Under the pieces are notes generated by a model. It was not told where the DNA came from and ran no database searches. It worked only from the letters and a program-made list of their open reading frames with translations. The position numbers and the translations under genes were made by a program. This document shows positions 10,885-20,236 of a stretch of 64,000 nucleotides of DNA, one piece after another (positions within the stretch are counted from its first letter, which is position 1; every line of letters starts with the position of its first letter). Source of the DNA: Pomphorhynchus laevis (lineage: Eukaryota > Acanthocephala > Palaeacanthocephala > Echinorhynchida > Pomphorhynchidae); contig WNNJ02003129.1 of NCBI GenBank assembly GCA_012934845.2, forward strand, positions 62,001-126,000, read 5' to 3'.

Positions 10885-11145
10885 CTTATATAAGATTTTT
10901 TACAATTTATATTTAAATAAAATTTATATATAATATCAAGTAAAAATTTAAATTTAAAATTTAAAATAAAAGTCAATTGTTCTGAATTGACTAATAAATA
11001 GCGTACGTATCATAATAAGGAATAGAAGTCATCACGAGGAACTGCTATGTTATCAACTTTCGGCCTCTAGTCCACGACGCAATATAGCAGCGGGACCAAA
11101 TACGCGCTAATGAAGTATTCCATCTAATGAAATTTGATTATCTAG
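10885..11145 (+). repeat. Family X dispersed repeat, partial copy
   Basis: Shares with the reverse copy at 32411-32730 the ordered blocks GAATTGACTAATAAA, ATCATAATA, then ACCAAATACGCGCTAATGA and AAATTTGATTA. The left A/T tract includes ATCAAGTAAAAA. It lacks the AATCAGCTAACTGAG start. Confidence 0.6.
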
Positions 11146-11149
11146 TGTA

Positions 11150-11228
11150 CCTGTATAGATTTATTTATAGATTTATTATCCTGTATAGATTTATTTATAG
11201 ATTTATTATCCTGTATAGATTTATTTTA
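11150..11228 (+). repeat. 30-bp tandem repeat
   Basis: Unit begins CCTGTATAGATTTATTTATA. Two full copies and a partial third start at 11150, 11180 and 11210, identical over the shared part, so the duplication is recent. Confidence 0.9.
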
Positions 11229-11329
11229 CTAAATCTATGCATAATTCTTGTGTCGAAAATGTCTACAATGACACAAGACCATCAATTTATTTTACATCAA
11301 AAATGCCAATATCAAAATTATTAGTATCT

Positions 11330-12180
11330 GGCCACGATAGTAAAAATAAATTTTTATTTTTCCAAGCATTCGAAACCGCAAAGAGTTAGCATAAAAAATC
11401 ACCAATGAAGGTGTCGAGAGCCGCCTACAATACATTTAGCAAATATGTAAAAATAAATTCGAAGTAGAATAAATTGTAAAGAAAAATTGTAAAGTAGAAA
11501 TAACAAAATTAAAAAAAAACCAAAATTAAGGTTGTATGTATCTGATACTTACTAACATTTAACACCTATTTTAATTTTTCCATTTTGATGCTTATAATGG
11601 TATTCCAACATCGAGCTATAGTTAAAAAGTATATATCATGTACAATGTCAAAAATTTAGGAGCTAAGAATTTTCTTGATACCTGCATTAGTAGCCCCCAT
11701 ATGGAGATAATAATTAGTTTCTTAAAATCTTGTGATCCATTTAATACTGAATGTGAAGATGCCAAGGCATTTTCAAAAATTATTTAACAGTTTTTACTAT
11801 AAAAATACAATATAGTAGTTATTGACCTTTTAGTTTTTATGCTGCTTTCTGAATTTGTAAAAGTATCAATAGCAGAAAATGGAAATACCTGCCAGATAAA
11901 CGATTGAGTTTGTTGATTTTATTTTATTTTACCCTTTCTGTGTGAAATAAAACGATAAAAAAGTTTGTTTCCTTTAAAAAAGTTTGTTTTATAATAAACA
12001 TACAATCAAAGTGGTTAGACCACAAATACTGAATATATTGAATAAAAAGATTGAGATAAAATAACATACAATCGTCCAGCTTTCATACCAGATAAATATT
12101 ACAAAAGATTTTAACGAGAAATATTCTCGATGAGTTACTATTATTAGTTACTGTAGCGATCGAGTGGTTTGCAATAACGA
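11330..12180. other. AT-rich spacer
   Basis: No gene, RNA or element recognised. Two near-identical short phrases, AAAAAGTTTGTTT, occur near 11960 and 11980. Confidence 0.35.
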
Positions 12181-12444
12181 CGCCATGTCAGGAAACCCAA
12201 TTCTTCATCTACACCCTTAACATACCTCCTCGCATTGTTCAGTTAGTGGGTGAGTTATTTCCATTACTAAGCTCGGACTCATAAAGGTACACGGACCAAT
12301 ACGTTCTCGATGCCTAGGATCGTCTCTCCCGCCAACTCCAATAGCTGTCACTACTAACGTCACTGTTCCGCCGACAAACTTTTCGTTTCCTGAGAGTAAG
12401 CATGTTAATGATGACATCTTTCTTAAAACGTCTGCATACATCAA

Positions 12445-12492
12445 CTGAGGCTCACGTTGACGCGGTGACTGAGGCTCACGTTGACGCGGTGA
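12445..12492 (+). repeat. 24-bp tandem duplication
   Basis: CTGAGGCTCACGTTGACGCG plus four bases occurs twice head to tail (12445 and 12469), in an otherwise unique, GC-richer block that precedes the RT-nuclease element. Confidence 0.85.
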
Positions 12493-12746
12493 GTGAGTCA
12501 TACATAACCTGGTCATTCCTTCGCGAACTATGACAATCTGAAGTGCCTACTTTTTGACGCATTCCGTGGAATCTTCGAAGCAGATCTGCTCGAATATTGT
12601 CAAGTCTCATTGCTGATGCGCTGCATTATCGTTAACCCGCATCTTGGACACTCCTTCTCGATTTTGCCAAAATTGCCTTCATTAAGTCAGATATCAAAGG
12701 TCGCCCCTCAAGACGCCGCAACGCGACTCTACAGGGTATATCTCGA

Positions 12747-13034
12747 ATGCTAGATAACATTGAATCCAGACAGCTCGGAGAGATACGCGATCAAGTTTTG
12801 CCACTCCTTAATTCTCCCAAAAAATCAGCTCACACTAGTACAATGATGTCGTCAATAGATTTGGCAAGACAGGGTGATTACAGTAAGGCCATGCAACGTT
12901 TATCCTCTTCCCGATATATTTCACCCACTGATGAAGTTCGACAGCGGCTGGGTCACTTGCACCCCGCGAGTAAAGACATACATCACTCATACCTTTGTAA
13001 TAGTCAGCCTATTATTTTTGCAGTGATACCGTAA
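12747..13034 (+). pseudogene. N-terminal region of RT-nuclease copy II
   Basis: A 95-residue open frame that also continues upstream without a stop to about 12630. Its IDLARQGDYSKAMQRLSSSR segment fits the short helical repeat (L-A-x-x-G-x-x-x-x-A-x-x-x-L) found ahead of the RT domain in related proteins, followed by a predicted P-T-x-E-V-x-x-x-L helix. Confidence 0.6.
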
Positions 13035-13156
13035 AAGACGCTGTATTTGATTTCCCCTTCGCATCATCGCCTGGTTGTCTTGGACTGAGGCCCGAACACT
13101 TGTAGGACATCATTTCCACCGATCCCTCAGGAACACTTCTTTCACGCTTAACGCAA

Positions 13157-13798
13157 TTGATAAACAACATGGTGGCAGGTGATTTACCACAACAAGTTGC
13201 TCCTTTCTTGGCAGGCGCGAACCTCATCGCTCTAGAAAAGCCAAACGGAGGTATTCGCCCCATTGCAATTGGAGATACACTCCGACGAATATGCTCAAAG
13301 TGCGTTTGTTCGAAGTTAAGAGAAGAGTTCGTAACGATTCTCAGACCATTACAGATGGGCGTTGCAACACCAAACGGCATTTACAACATAATCCATCAGG
13401 TCGGCCGCACGAACGAGCATATGCCTGAATTGGGAAATTGGACGTGGGCAAAAATCGACGTTTCGAACGCATTTAACACTATTGACAGGCGTATTTTCTT
13501 GAGAGCAATTAAATCTCAAATTCCTCAAATGGCAGCGTGGGTAAGTTGGTGCTACGATCACCCCACTTATCTCCGTTTCGGCTCGCAATACCTAAAATCT
13601 GAATCCGGAGTTCAACAAGGTGACCCCTTAGGCCCTCTACTGTTCTCTGTGGCAATCCACCCAGTACTTGCACAGCTTAACAATATGGAGGGCATTCATT
13701 TCAACAAATGGTATTTGGATGATGGCATCATTGGGGGCAACCCCAAATGCCATCGCTCTTGCACTGAATTTTATCTCCTCAGAAATTTCAATGATTAG
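13157..13798 (+). pseudogene. RT palm domain of copy II
   Basis: A 213-residue frame holding fingers and palm: LIALEKPNGGIRPIAIGDTL near 33-52, KIDVSNAFNTIDRR (catalytic Asp), GVQQGDPLGPLLF and KWYLDDGIIGG. Motif C is LDD rather than the common ADD, which is usual in this subgroup as I recall it. All catalytic aspartates are present. Similarity continues in another frame just after GGNP. Confidence 0.8.
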
Positions 13799-14198
13799 AT
13801 TGTCCATTAACTGGGGTAAGACGGAACTTATAGGAAACACAGACGATATTCAATCCATCAACAATACTTGTCAGCAACCCTGTACAGTTGTGAGTGGTCG
13901 CAATTTTTCACTACTCGGTTGTCCGATTGGCTCGCCTGATTTTGTCAAGTCGTTCATGCTCGAAAAGGTTATGCCCAAACTCCTCCACGATATAGATCTC
14001 GTGACATCAATTCCAGATTCTCATGTAGCTTATTTGCTTTTGCGACACTGCGCGTCAGCCCCTAGAGTGGCATTTTACATGAGAAACGTTGACTTCCGTT
14101 TTATGGACGACTTCTGCCATCGGTTCGACGATGCAGTTATGCGCGCTTGGAATAATCACATCAGTTCAACTTTCAATCAAGGAAAAGTGTCAAGCTGA
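13740..14198 (+). pseudogene. RT thumb region of copy II
   Basis: Continues the protein from ATPNAIALALNFISSE through INWGKTELIG and LLGCPIGS to FDDAVMRAWNNHIS. The Lys in NWGKTEL corresponds to RT motif D/E. It ends at a stop near 14196, and the GGLGLRS box follows in another frame. Confidence 0.7.
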
Positions 14199-14805
14199 AC
14201 TTCCTCTAAAAATGGGCGGACTCGGTCTGAGAAGTACTCTGAAACACTGTTCAACAGCCTTTATAGCAAGCACTCAAGCTGTCGCAACTTCTCTTGATCT
14301 GGATGCTAGTACTTTTCCTGGATTCATCACATCAAAAAACGCACTAGAGGAAGTTTCAACTAAGTTCGTTATGTCGACAGTGCAGGGAAAATTGTCCTAT
14401 CTCATTGACTCAGCCATGCTAGATCAGTTAAAATCGAGATCGAGTGAGGCGGACAAAGCGCGAATACTTTCAGTGTCCTCTCCCCACGCAAATGCTTGGC
14501 TACAATGTACACCCAACAAAAGTCTTGGTCTAGCGCTGACCGACAACGAATTTTCTGTCCTAATACGTTTCTGGCTGGGCATTCCCATTTCTAATGAAAT
14601 CTACAGGTGCAGTAGGTGTTACCGTAAAGCTGATTGTATGGGTTTCCATGCCTTAACATGCTCTTTTGGAGGTTTCCCAGGCCTACGTCATAATGGCATA
14701 CGAGACATTGTTTTTCAGGCTGCACAATCGGCTGGAATGCACGTTGGACGAGAAGTCCCGAACCTGATAAAAAAAATCTCAGAGAAAGACCGGCTGATAT
14801 TCTAA
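14185..14805 (+). pseudogene. Linker and Cys/His knuckle of copy II
   Basis: Contains ELPLKMGGLGLRSTLKHCST, a helical stretch, RFWLGIPI, then CSRC-x7-HALTC and GLRHNGIRDIVFQAAQSAG. The C-x2-C...H-x4-C plus RHN arrangement resembles the zinc knuckle ahead of restriction-like nucleases in R2-type elements. It ends at a stop right where the RPADILI box begins in the next frame. Confidence 0.7.
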
Positions 14806-15689
14806 TTTATGGATATCCACCGGAAGCAGTGAATTTTGCGGTTACAAACTCGCTACAGAAGGCCTACATCCGCCATGCCGCTCGTACCCAACTTTTCTCT
14901 GCCAATGAATACGCCTCCAATGTCAAAGACAGGAAATACCAGACTCAAATGATCGAAGCAGGGTACAACTTCACTCCCGCTGTGCTAGAGTGTTACGGAG
15001 GCTGGAATCCAGAGGGTGAGCAAGTAGTTAGGCGCATAGCTCGAAATTTAGCTCTTCGTTCATCAATGTCTTACAATATTGCAGCAGCCCGCCCGTTTCA
15101 GCGTATTTCAATCGCGTTGATGCGAGGAAATGCAAAAGCCCTTCTATCGAGCATTGAAAACAATTATCATCCATATTTCGACCAAATAAATCCGAACATT
15201 TGCCATCCTGAACCTCGCGAAGTTTGCATTCACAGTTCAACACCTGATTACGATTTTCTTGACTCCACGATAATACATATGCGTCCGAATGATGATGGCC
15301 AAAGAGAATTACCCCAATCGGACGAAGAAGCAGTTGCCGAAGCCCGCGAATTAAATATTTCTGAAAGCGGGCCTACGGAGCCTTCATCCGCCAGCGTTTC
15401 CCGCATATCACTGAACCCGACAAAGGGTTCCGACGAACTAATACCAAAATCCATATGCAGTCAAATCAACCGAGATAAAAAGTGTGAAGATTTTCGAGAA
15501 TTCCTAAGATTAAAAGATTATGGATTACAAATGCCCACCAATATGCGCTGGCTTGCTCCGAGTCAATTAAAAGATCTAAATCTTACGAATGAATGGGCTG
15601 GCGACTATGAACCGTCGGGTGAATATAACTACAATGCAGATCCACTTTTAGAACGCAATGGAGAAGGTGTTTTAAAATTAAAATTATGA
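14776..15689 (+). pseudogene. Putative nuclease and acidic tail of copy II
   Basis: From about 14790 the frame reads RPADILIYGYPPEAVNFAVT, then AYIRHAARTQLFSANEYASN with a following KDRKY, NFTPAVLECYGGWNPEGEQV and IALMRGNAKALL. In relatives the NFAVT position is usually DVTVT, so the metal-binding Asp seems replaced by Asn. Beyond residue ~110 comes an unusual tail of about 170 residues. It is acidic (SDEEAVAEARE) and Ser/Pro-rich, without recognised domain, and ends at 15689. The tail has an intact frame although the upstream parts are broken. Confidence 0.65.
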
Positions 15690-16866
15690 TATCTGTAAAT
15701 GATAATTTGATAGAAAATTTCACAACTTTAAAAATACATTTTATTTAAATGATGAGGTAACAGTTATAGTATTAAGATAATAATATTTATAGAAGATTAA
15801 TTGCATATCAGTTTTTATATATCAGGTAAAGTAGTTGAATTATGTATAAAAGTGTAATGATTCACTGAAATTAGGGTCTTATGAATCTAATTCAAAAGAA
15901 AATCAGTGTTGCTTAAGTTAGGGATTCTGAATAGTAGAGTAGGATGAAGTTAACAAATAGATAGATAAGTTACTGAGAAATTAATTAGCTAGAAAAAAAA
16001 GTAAAAAATAATGAGGATTGTGGATCATAAGAGTAACAGTTTGTAGCGCACCAGATAAAGTAGTTTATTCATGTTAATAAGGGTAATGACGTGCTGAATA
16101 ACATGAAAATTTAGTGATGCTAAACAACGAAGCCAGTTATCGTTTTGAGAATACCAAAATGTTTTGATATATAGAAGCGATATGTAGTTTATGTGAAAGA
16201 TGCAAATGAAACGATCAACTTTCTTTCGTAATCTTAATGTAAGAGTCTGATCGATGGAGTTGACGCGTGTAAACGGGTATGCTTGAGGATTTTACGCTCA
16301 ATGTCACATTTATATAATCATATTGAGTTTTACAGATTTATGGATTAGTCCTTAAATCCAGGTTCATGAATCTTATAAACATAAAAATCACGATTTATTT
16401 TCAGGATTTGCGATCAGTCTACTGAAATCTAGTAGGCTTTGGTTTATGATGAGTTGAATGATTAGAAAAAATATATAGAAGACTAATTTGCTGCAAATAC
16501 ATGTCCCAAGGACGTATTGAAATTTAATTATCTATAGCAATATCTTATTCTAGAACAATGTATATTATTTACAATTCATCCATAAACATTTTCTTCTTGA
16601 GAGTCTAAATTTATTTTTATCACATTTCGTTGATTTATATATTTTACATTTTTCTGTTTATTTCTTAATTTCGGCACACTCGATTTACCTATCTTACGTA
16701 ATATAAGAACTCACTTGAAAACCGACAAGTGACTTTTACCTGTGTATTCATAGTGCAATTTTTATGAATACATTTTATCTCACGTATAATATATTGAGTT
16801 AACACATATGTTATGATATATCTCACATATAACATATAAATCATTTGATATTTTAATATCAGAAGA
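15690..16866. other. AT-rich spacer
   Basis: No gene or element recognised. It is the 3' side of copy II and then low-complexity sequence. If the exon at 16867-16962 is real, its 3' UTR lies at the right end of this stretch. Confidence 0.35.
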
Positions 16867-16962
16867 TTATTGCTTGATAGGTTGGTATACCATGGCACGA
16901 AGCAGGCCCTGCAGTGCTGTCATCCTTAGTTCTGGAAAAGCCTCCGAACGTCGATGCATGTG
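16867..16962 (-). CDS. Possible terminal coding exon of an unknown gene
   Basis: On the minus strand a good splice acceptor (ATATCTTTGCAG, AG at 16963-16964) is followed by exactly 32 codons in phase 0: HMHRRSEAFPELRMTALQ, then GLLRAMVYQPIKQ and TAA at 16867-16869. Codon use is markedly richer in G/C than the flanks, and the peptide looks like a conserved helical C-terminus. I do not recognise the protein. The upstream exon was not found within 17-24 kb, where LINE insertions dominate. The alternative is a chance open stretch or an element fragment. Confidence 0.4.
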   Translation of the reverse strand, partial: HMHRRSEAFPELRMTALQGLLRAMVYQPIKQ

Positions 16963-17350
16963 CTGCAAAGATATATCACATTATTTTTCGTGATTTATCG
17001 GAATACGATAAATATTTACCAATAAATATTTATAAATGAAAAAATAAATATAAATAAATATTTATCTTTTTGTAATCCGTTAGTTTTTGTTGTAGTTATG
17101 GTTCTAGTATAAATAAATCATATTTGTAGAAAGTGTGCAATATGTATGGGCAGTCACAAATTAGCTCGTGAATGTGTTTTGGTAATAAAATCACAAGATC
17201 ATTATGTATGATGGGCATAGTATATAATATCCACACTATAGATGGATATTGCTAAGACTTTTGAAACTAAATTGTTATATATAGCCACTATTTAAATTGA
17301 TTAAACTAATTTTCATTTTATTCATCTATTACAATAAAAAAAGAATTATT

Positions 17351-17870
17351 TTAAGTGGCAAATGCGTGCCGGCGCACGTTTACATGACCACAACAACAAA
17401 ACACAACAATATAAATCATGTGTCGAGAAGGTGGTAACGGAAAAAGCATTTGAATGTAATAAATGAAGAGCGCGGCGTACGTCGAGAGGGAGATTATTCC
17501 AGGTGAGTGGGGCGGCGACGAGGAAGGATCGGATACCGTAGTTGTTAGAGTAATTGAGAACGTAGAGTAAGAGGGAATGACGGGAACGCAGCGATTGAGA
17601 GGTGGGTTGAATGTCGTCTAAGAAAAAAGGTTGATGAACGATCGGGAGCCGACGGCGATGAGACGAAAAGTTACGAGAAGAAAGCGGATTTGTATGCGGA
17701 TGGTGGGCCAGGAGAGTTGGGCAAGATATGTGGATGTATGGTCAAAGCGACGAAGACGTATGAGCACTCGAACGGCAGAGTTCATGACGCGTGGTAGGGT
17801 TAGGATGATAGATTTTGGAGAATTGGCGAAAAGGTTGAGGCAGTAATCGATGTTAGGGAAAAGAAACGAT
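17351..17870 (-). mobile_element. L2-like LINE family A, 3' copy
   Basis: Minus-strand counterpart of the 3' part of family A: tail hairpin at 17364-17379 (stem reduced to five pairs by a change at its outer pair) and LPLDVRRALHLL-like and RSFLVAAPL-like parts. It reaches the region before RRFDHT, ending near 17870 at the SPLFL/IDYC position. It is 5'-truncated and somewhat more diverged than the other A copies. Confidence 0.8.
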
Positions 17871-17874
17871 GAGG

Positions 17875-18395
17875 AATAATAAGATTAAATTCGATATTTC
17901 AAATTAATTTTGATTAATTAGCTTTTATTATTATTTTTGTTTTAGTAAATAATTTGTTAGTGCATTATTTTTAAATCACTCTTTTTAAATATAAATTATA
18001 TCATTGCAATTGGTTTTAAATATAATTGATTTTGATACTGATGTGACAATAATATAAAGTATCTCCCTAAAAAATATTATAAAAAATATTAAAAAAATTA
18101 TTGTAACATACAAGACTATAGCCATGCAGCTGTTTTGTCTGTTCACAGTAAAACCAATTTTATGTCAACAAAATCTTAATCCGGTTACAGAAATTGAAAT
18201 TAGAATCTGTGCAAAGAAATGTAATTAGCGTTTTCTTGAAGTGCACTCTATTTGATATGTTGATGATATTCTCTGGAAGTATGTTCCAGAGATCGCATAT
18301 TTTGATAATTGATCGCATATCATGATAACATATCACGATTGCATATTTTGCATAATTCAGTATAATATTGGATCATCATAATTCAGTGGATCATC
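17875..18395. other. AT-rich spacer
   Basis: Nothing recognised apart from short runs. The phrase TTTTGATAATTGATCGCATA and a variant repeat near 18297-18345 show a small local duplication. Confidence 0.35.
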
Positions 18396-18400
18396 TTATC

Positions 18401-18640
18401 ACAAGAAGGCGAGGAAACAGGAATATTTATTTGATTACAAAAATCCAATATTTCGACGGCACTACGGCACGTCATCTTCAGGAAAGTTTAAATTTTCTTG
18501 ATAATTAACTACTTACAACCCTGAAGATGGCGTGCCGTGGTGCCGTCGAAATATTGGATTTTTGTAATCAAATAAATATTCCTGTTTTCTCGCCTTCTTG
18601 TAATAATTCGGATTGGAAACGAATTTTCTCGATCATCTTA
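18401..18640. mobile_element. Foldback element F1
   Basis: Arms 18401-18482 and 18519-18601 are inverted copies, about 82 bp, around a 36-base centre. The outer ends read ACAAGAAGGCGAGG...CGCCTTCTTGT. Inside, CCTGAAGATGGCGTGCCGTGG leads to GTCGAAATATTGG. A second copy lies at 61131-61372, and both share about 30 further bases on the right (GGAAACGAATTTTCTC-like). No coding capacity. Confidence 0.85.
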
Positions 18641-18644
18641 GCAT

Positions 18645-19027
18645 TACCGTTTATAGGGAATAAATAGATATGACCTATCAGCTATGACTAATCACATTAA
18701 TTATTTTCAAAATGAATTTTTAAAGAAATTAATGAATTAAAGTAATTAATCAGTTGTAGATTAGACAACGACCTAATTAATTTTTATTCTTTTGTTTCCA
18801 TGAAATAAATCAATAAATCAATAAAGGTAAATCAATGCTGCATATTATAATATCAGTAATAGGCGCCTAACTTCATTAATACATAATGCATATTATACTA
18901 TTGAAAACTAATTACAATAACTATATTTAATGACTATATTAAAAATACAAATATTAAATCTTATTTAATCTAAAATTATTAAATTATTACAGAAAAAAAT
19001 TATATAGCTTGTGATATTTCAGTATCG
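18645..19027. other. AT-rich spacer
   Basis: No gene, RNA or element recognised. Confidence 0.35.
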
Positions 19028-19330
19028 TTAAGTTGGAAGGTTTCCGTCTCGAGCGACCTCTAACGGGCACGCTGCATTTCCCCGCTGCACTGCACAGCTT
19101 AAACGCTGCGAAAGGAAATTGGCAGCTCTTCGATCATCTGTTGCCACCACGAACATATTGCCCAGTTTTGTCAAAAAATTCGAAGTTATCGGCCCGGCAG
19201 CACCAATTGTGTCGATCGCCAACGGCACAAATTTATATTGCGATTCGTCAATACATGTATATTTTGACTTCTTTCGATCCTCTGCCGATCTAGCAACCTC
19301 CCCGGCCCCAGAGACCGCACTAGGCAAATG
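19028..19330 (-). pseudogene. RT-nuclease element, C-terminal nuclease-like fragment (copy III)
   Basis: Minus-strand frame with SAEDRKKSKYTCIDESQYKF, then VPLAIDTIGAAGPITSNFLT, FVVATDDRRAANFLSQRLS and CAVQRGNAACPL. The order K-x-x-KY, F-x-P-x-x-x-(E/D)-T-x-G, FL-x-QR-x-S-x-A-x-QRGNA is one I recall from C-termini of uncharacterised RT proteins in invertebrates. It corresponds to the NFTPAVLE...GG and MRGNAKA parts of copy II. Asp replaces the usual Glu before Thr-x-Gly. The frame is open for 109 codons, but no RT domain lies nearby, so it is an isolated fragment. Confidence 0.6.
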
Positions 19331-19599
19331 ACTGGTACCAAGAATGACTGGCAGCAAGAATGACTGGCAGCAATTATTTAATTAGACTATTTTAGATATC
19401 ACCGATTTTTAAGTCAAACATTTATTGAATTAAATACAACGAAATATATGTAACTTTCTATTTTAAAGTGATTCTTCCCCAGCATTCGCTTTGTCGTATC
19501 GTTGGTGTTATTCATGGCATGTCAATTAATTGATGGAATTGGAAAATTAAGATGCAAGTATCCTCGAATAACATATGCTCTCATGTAGTATTTTAGTAT

Positions 19600-20055
19600 T
19601 TTCATTTTATTTTACAATTAAATTAGTTCGCCTTCTCCTACTTCGTCGTTTTGATCATACATTCCTCCATCTTGCTTTTACCTACTATTTTTATTCTTGT
19701 TCAAATTCGTATTCTTCTCGTTGCTTTCCGCCTTGTAACTTTTCATACCCTTTCATATCTCAACTTCCATTTTCTTGATAATTTTCGTCCTGTTTACTGT
19801 TCCTTGCGTTCCTGTAATTCCCTTCTTTTAAATGTCCCAAACTACTCTACCTCCTTTGGATTCCGCTCCTTCCTGGTGGCTGTTCCTCCTCTATCGTGGA
19901 ATCATCTACCCATTCATATACGCCAATCAACATCAATGCCGTGTTTCAAACGCCAAATTCGATCACATTTGAACAATTTATTTGCTTGACTTTTTCATTT
20001 TTGTTAGTAGACTTGTGAGCTTGCAGCTGGTACTCACTTGTCACGTTAATTAACC
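19600..20055 (+). mobile_element. L2-like LINE family B, 3' copy
   Basis: Two overlapping frames together give LLLRRFDHTFLHLAF, then RILLVAFR, FLDNFRPVYCSLRSCNSLLL, a NYSTSFGFRSFLVA box and WNHLPIHIRQS. It is clearly related to family A (RRFDHTSTY, SLSLRSCH, NYSNNYGLRSFLVA, WNQLPLDVR). The 3' tail near 20010-20050 has GAGCTTGCAGCTGGTACTC, a weaker version of the shared hairpin, followed by TTGTCACGTTAATT. The copy has one frame change and is 5'-truncated. Confidence 0.75.
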
Positions 20056-20236
20056 AATTGTAAAAAACCCATCGACTATATCTAATGAAATCAATGTATG
20101 ATCACTATGAAACTAATCTATAGAATAATTAAATAATTTTAAATATTTTTTTTCACAATAGCGATATTAAACAAAATTAATATTTTATACATCGATTTTA
20201 CGAACAGTCAATCGTTAACTCTCGCACATATAGGAT

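Larger units (their letters stand above)
12540..15689 (+). mobile_element. RT-nuclease retroelement, copy II
   Basis: A longer relative of copy I, from a different subgroup. Order: N-terminal helical region (LLLDFAKIAFIKSDIKGRPS near 12650-12710, IDLARQGDYSKAMQRL near 12860-12900); SSPGCLGLRPEHL near 13060-13100; fingers with LIALEKPNGGIRPIAIGDTL; motif A KIDVSNAFNTIDRR; motif B GVQQGDPLGPLLF; motif C WYLDDG; LPLKMGGLGLRS; knuckle CSRC with a HALTC; RHNGIRD; RPADILI; and NFTPAVLECYGGW. At least four frame changes separate these parts, and the first stop-free ORF ends at 13034. The clade is not known to me by name. The RPAD...E...K order suggests a PD-(D/E)XK-type nuclease, in the manner of R2-like elements; this is inference. 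Confidence 0.78.

Noticed and set aside
12217-12516. 99-codon minus-strand frame with duplicated PRQREPQS
   Set aside because: The repeat peptide comes from the 24-bp tandem duplication. Downstream sequence continues as the plus-strand RT-nuclease element, and no family resemblance was seen.
17095-17215. Zinc-knuckle-like KCAICMGSHKLARECVL on the plus strand
   Set aside because: Spacing (C-x2-C-x3-H-x5-C) is not the standard CCHC form, the frame is short, and no neighbouring coding similarity supports it.
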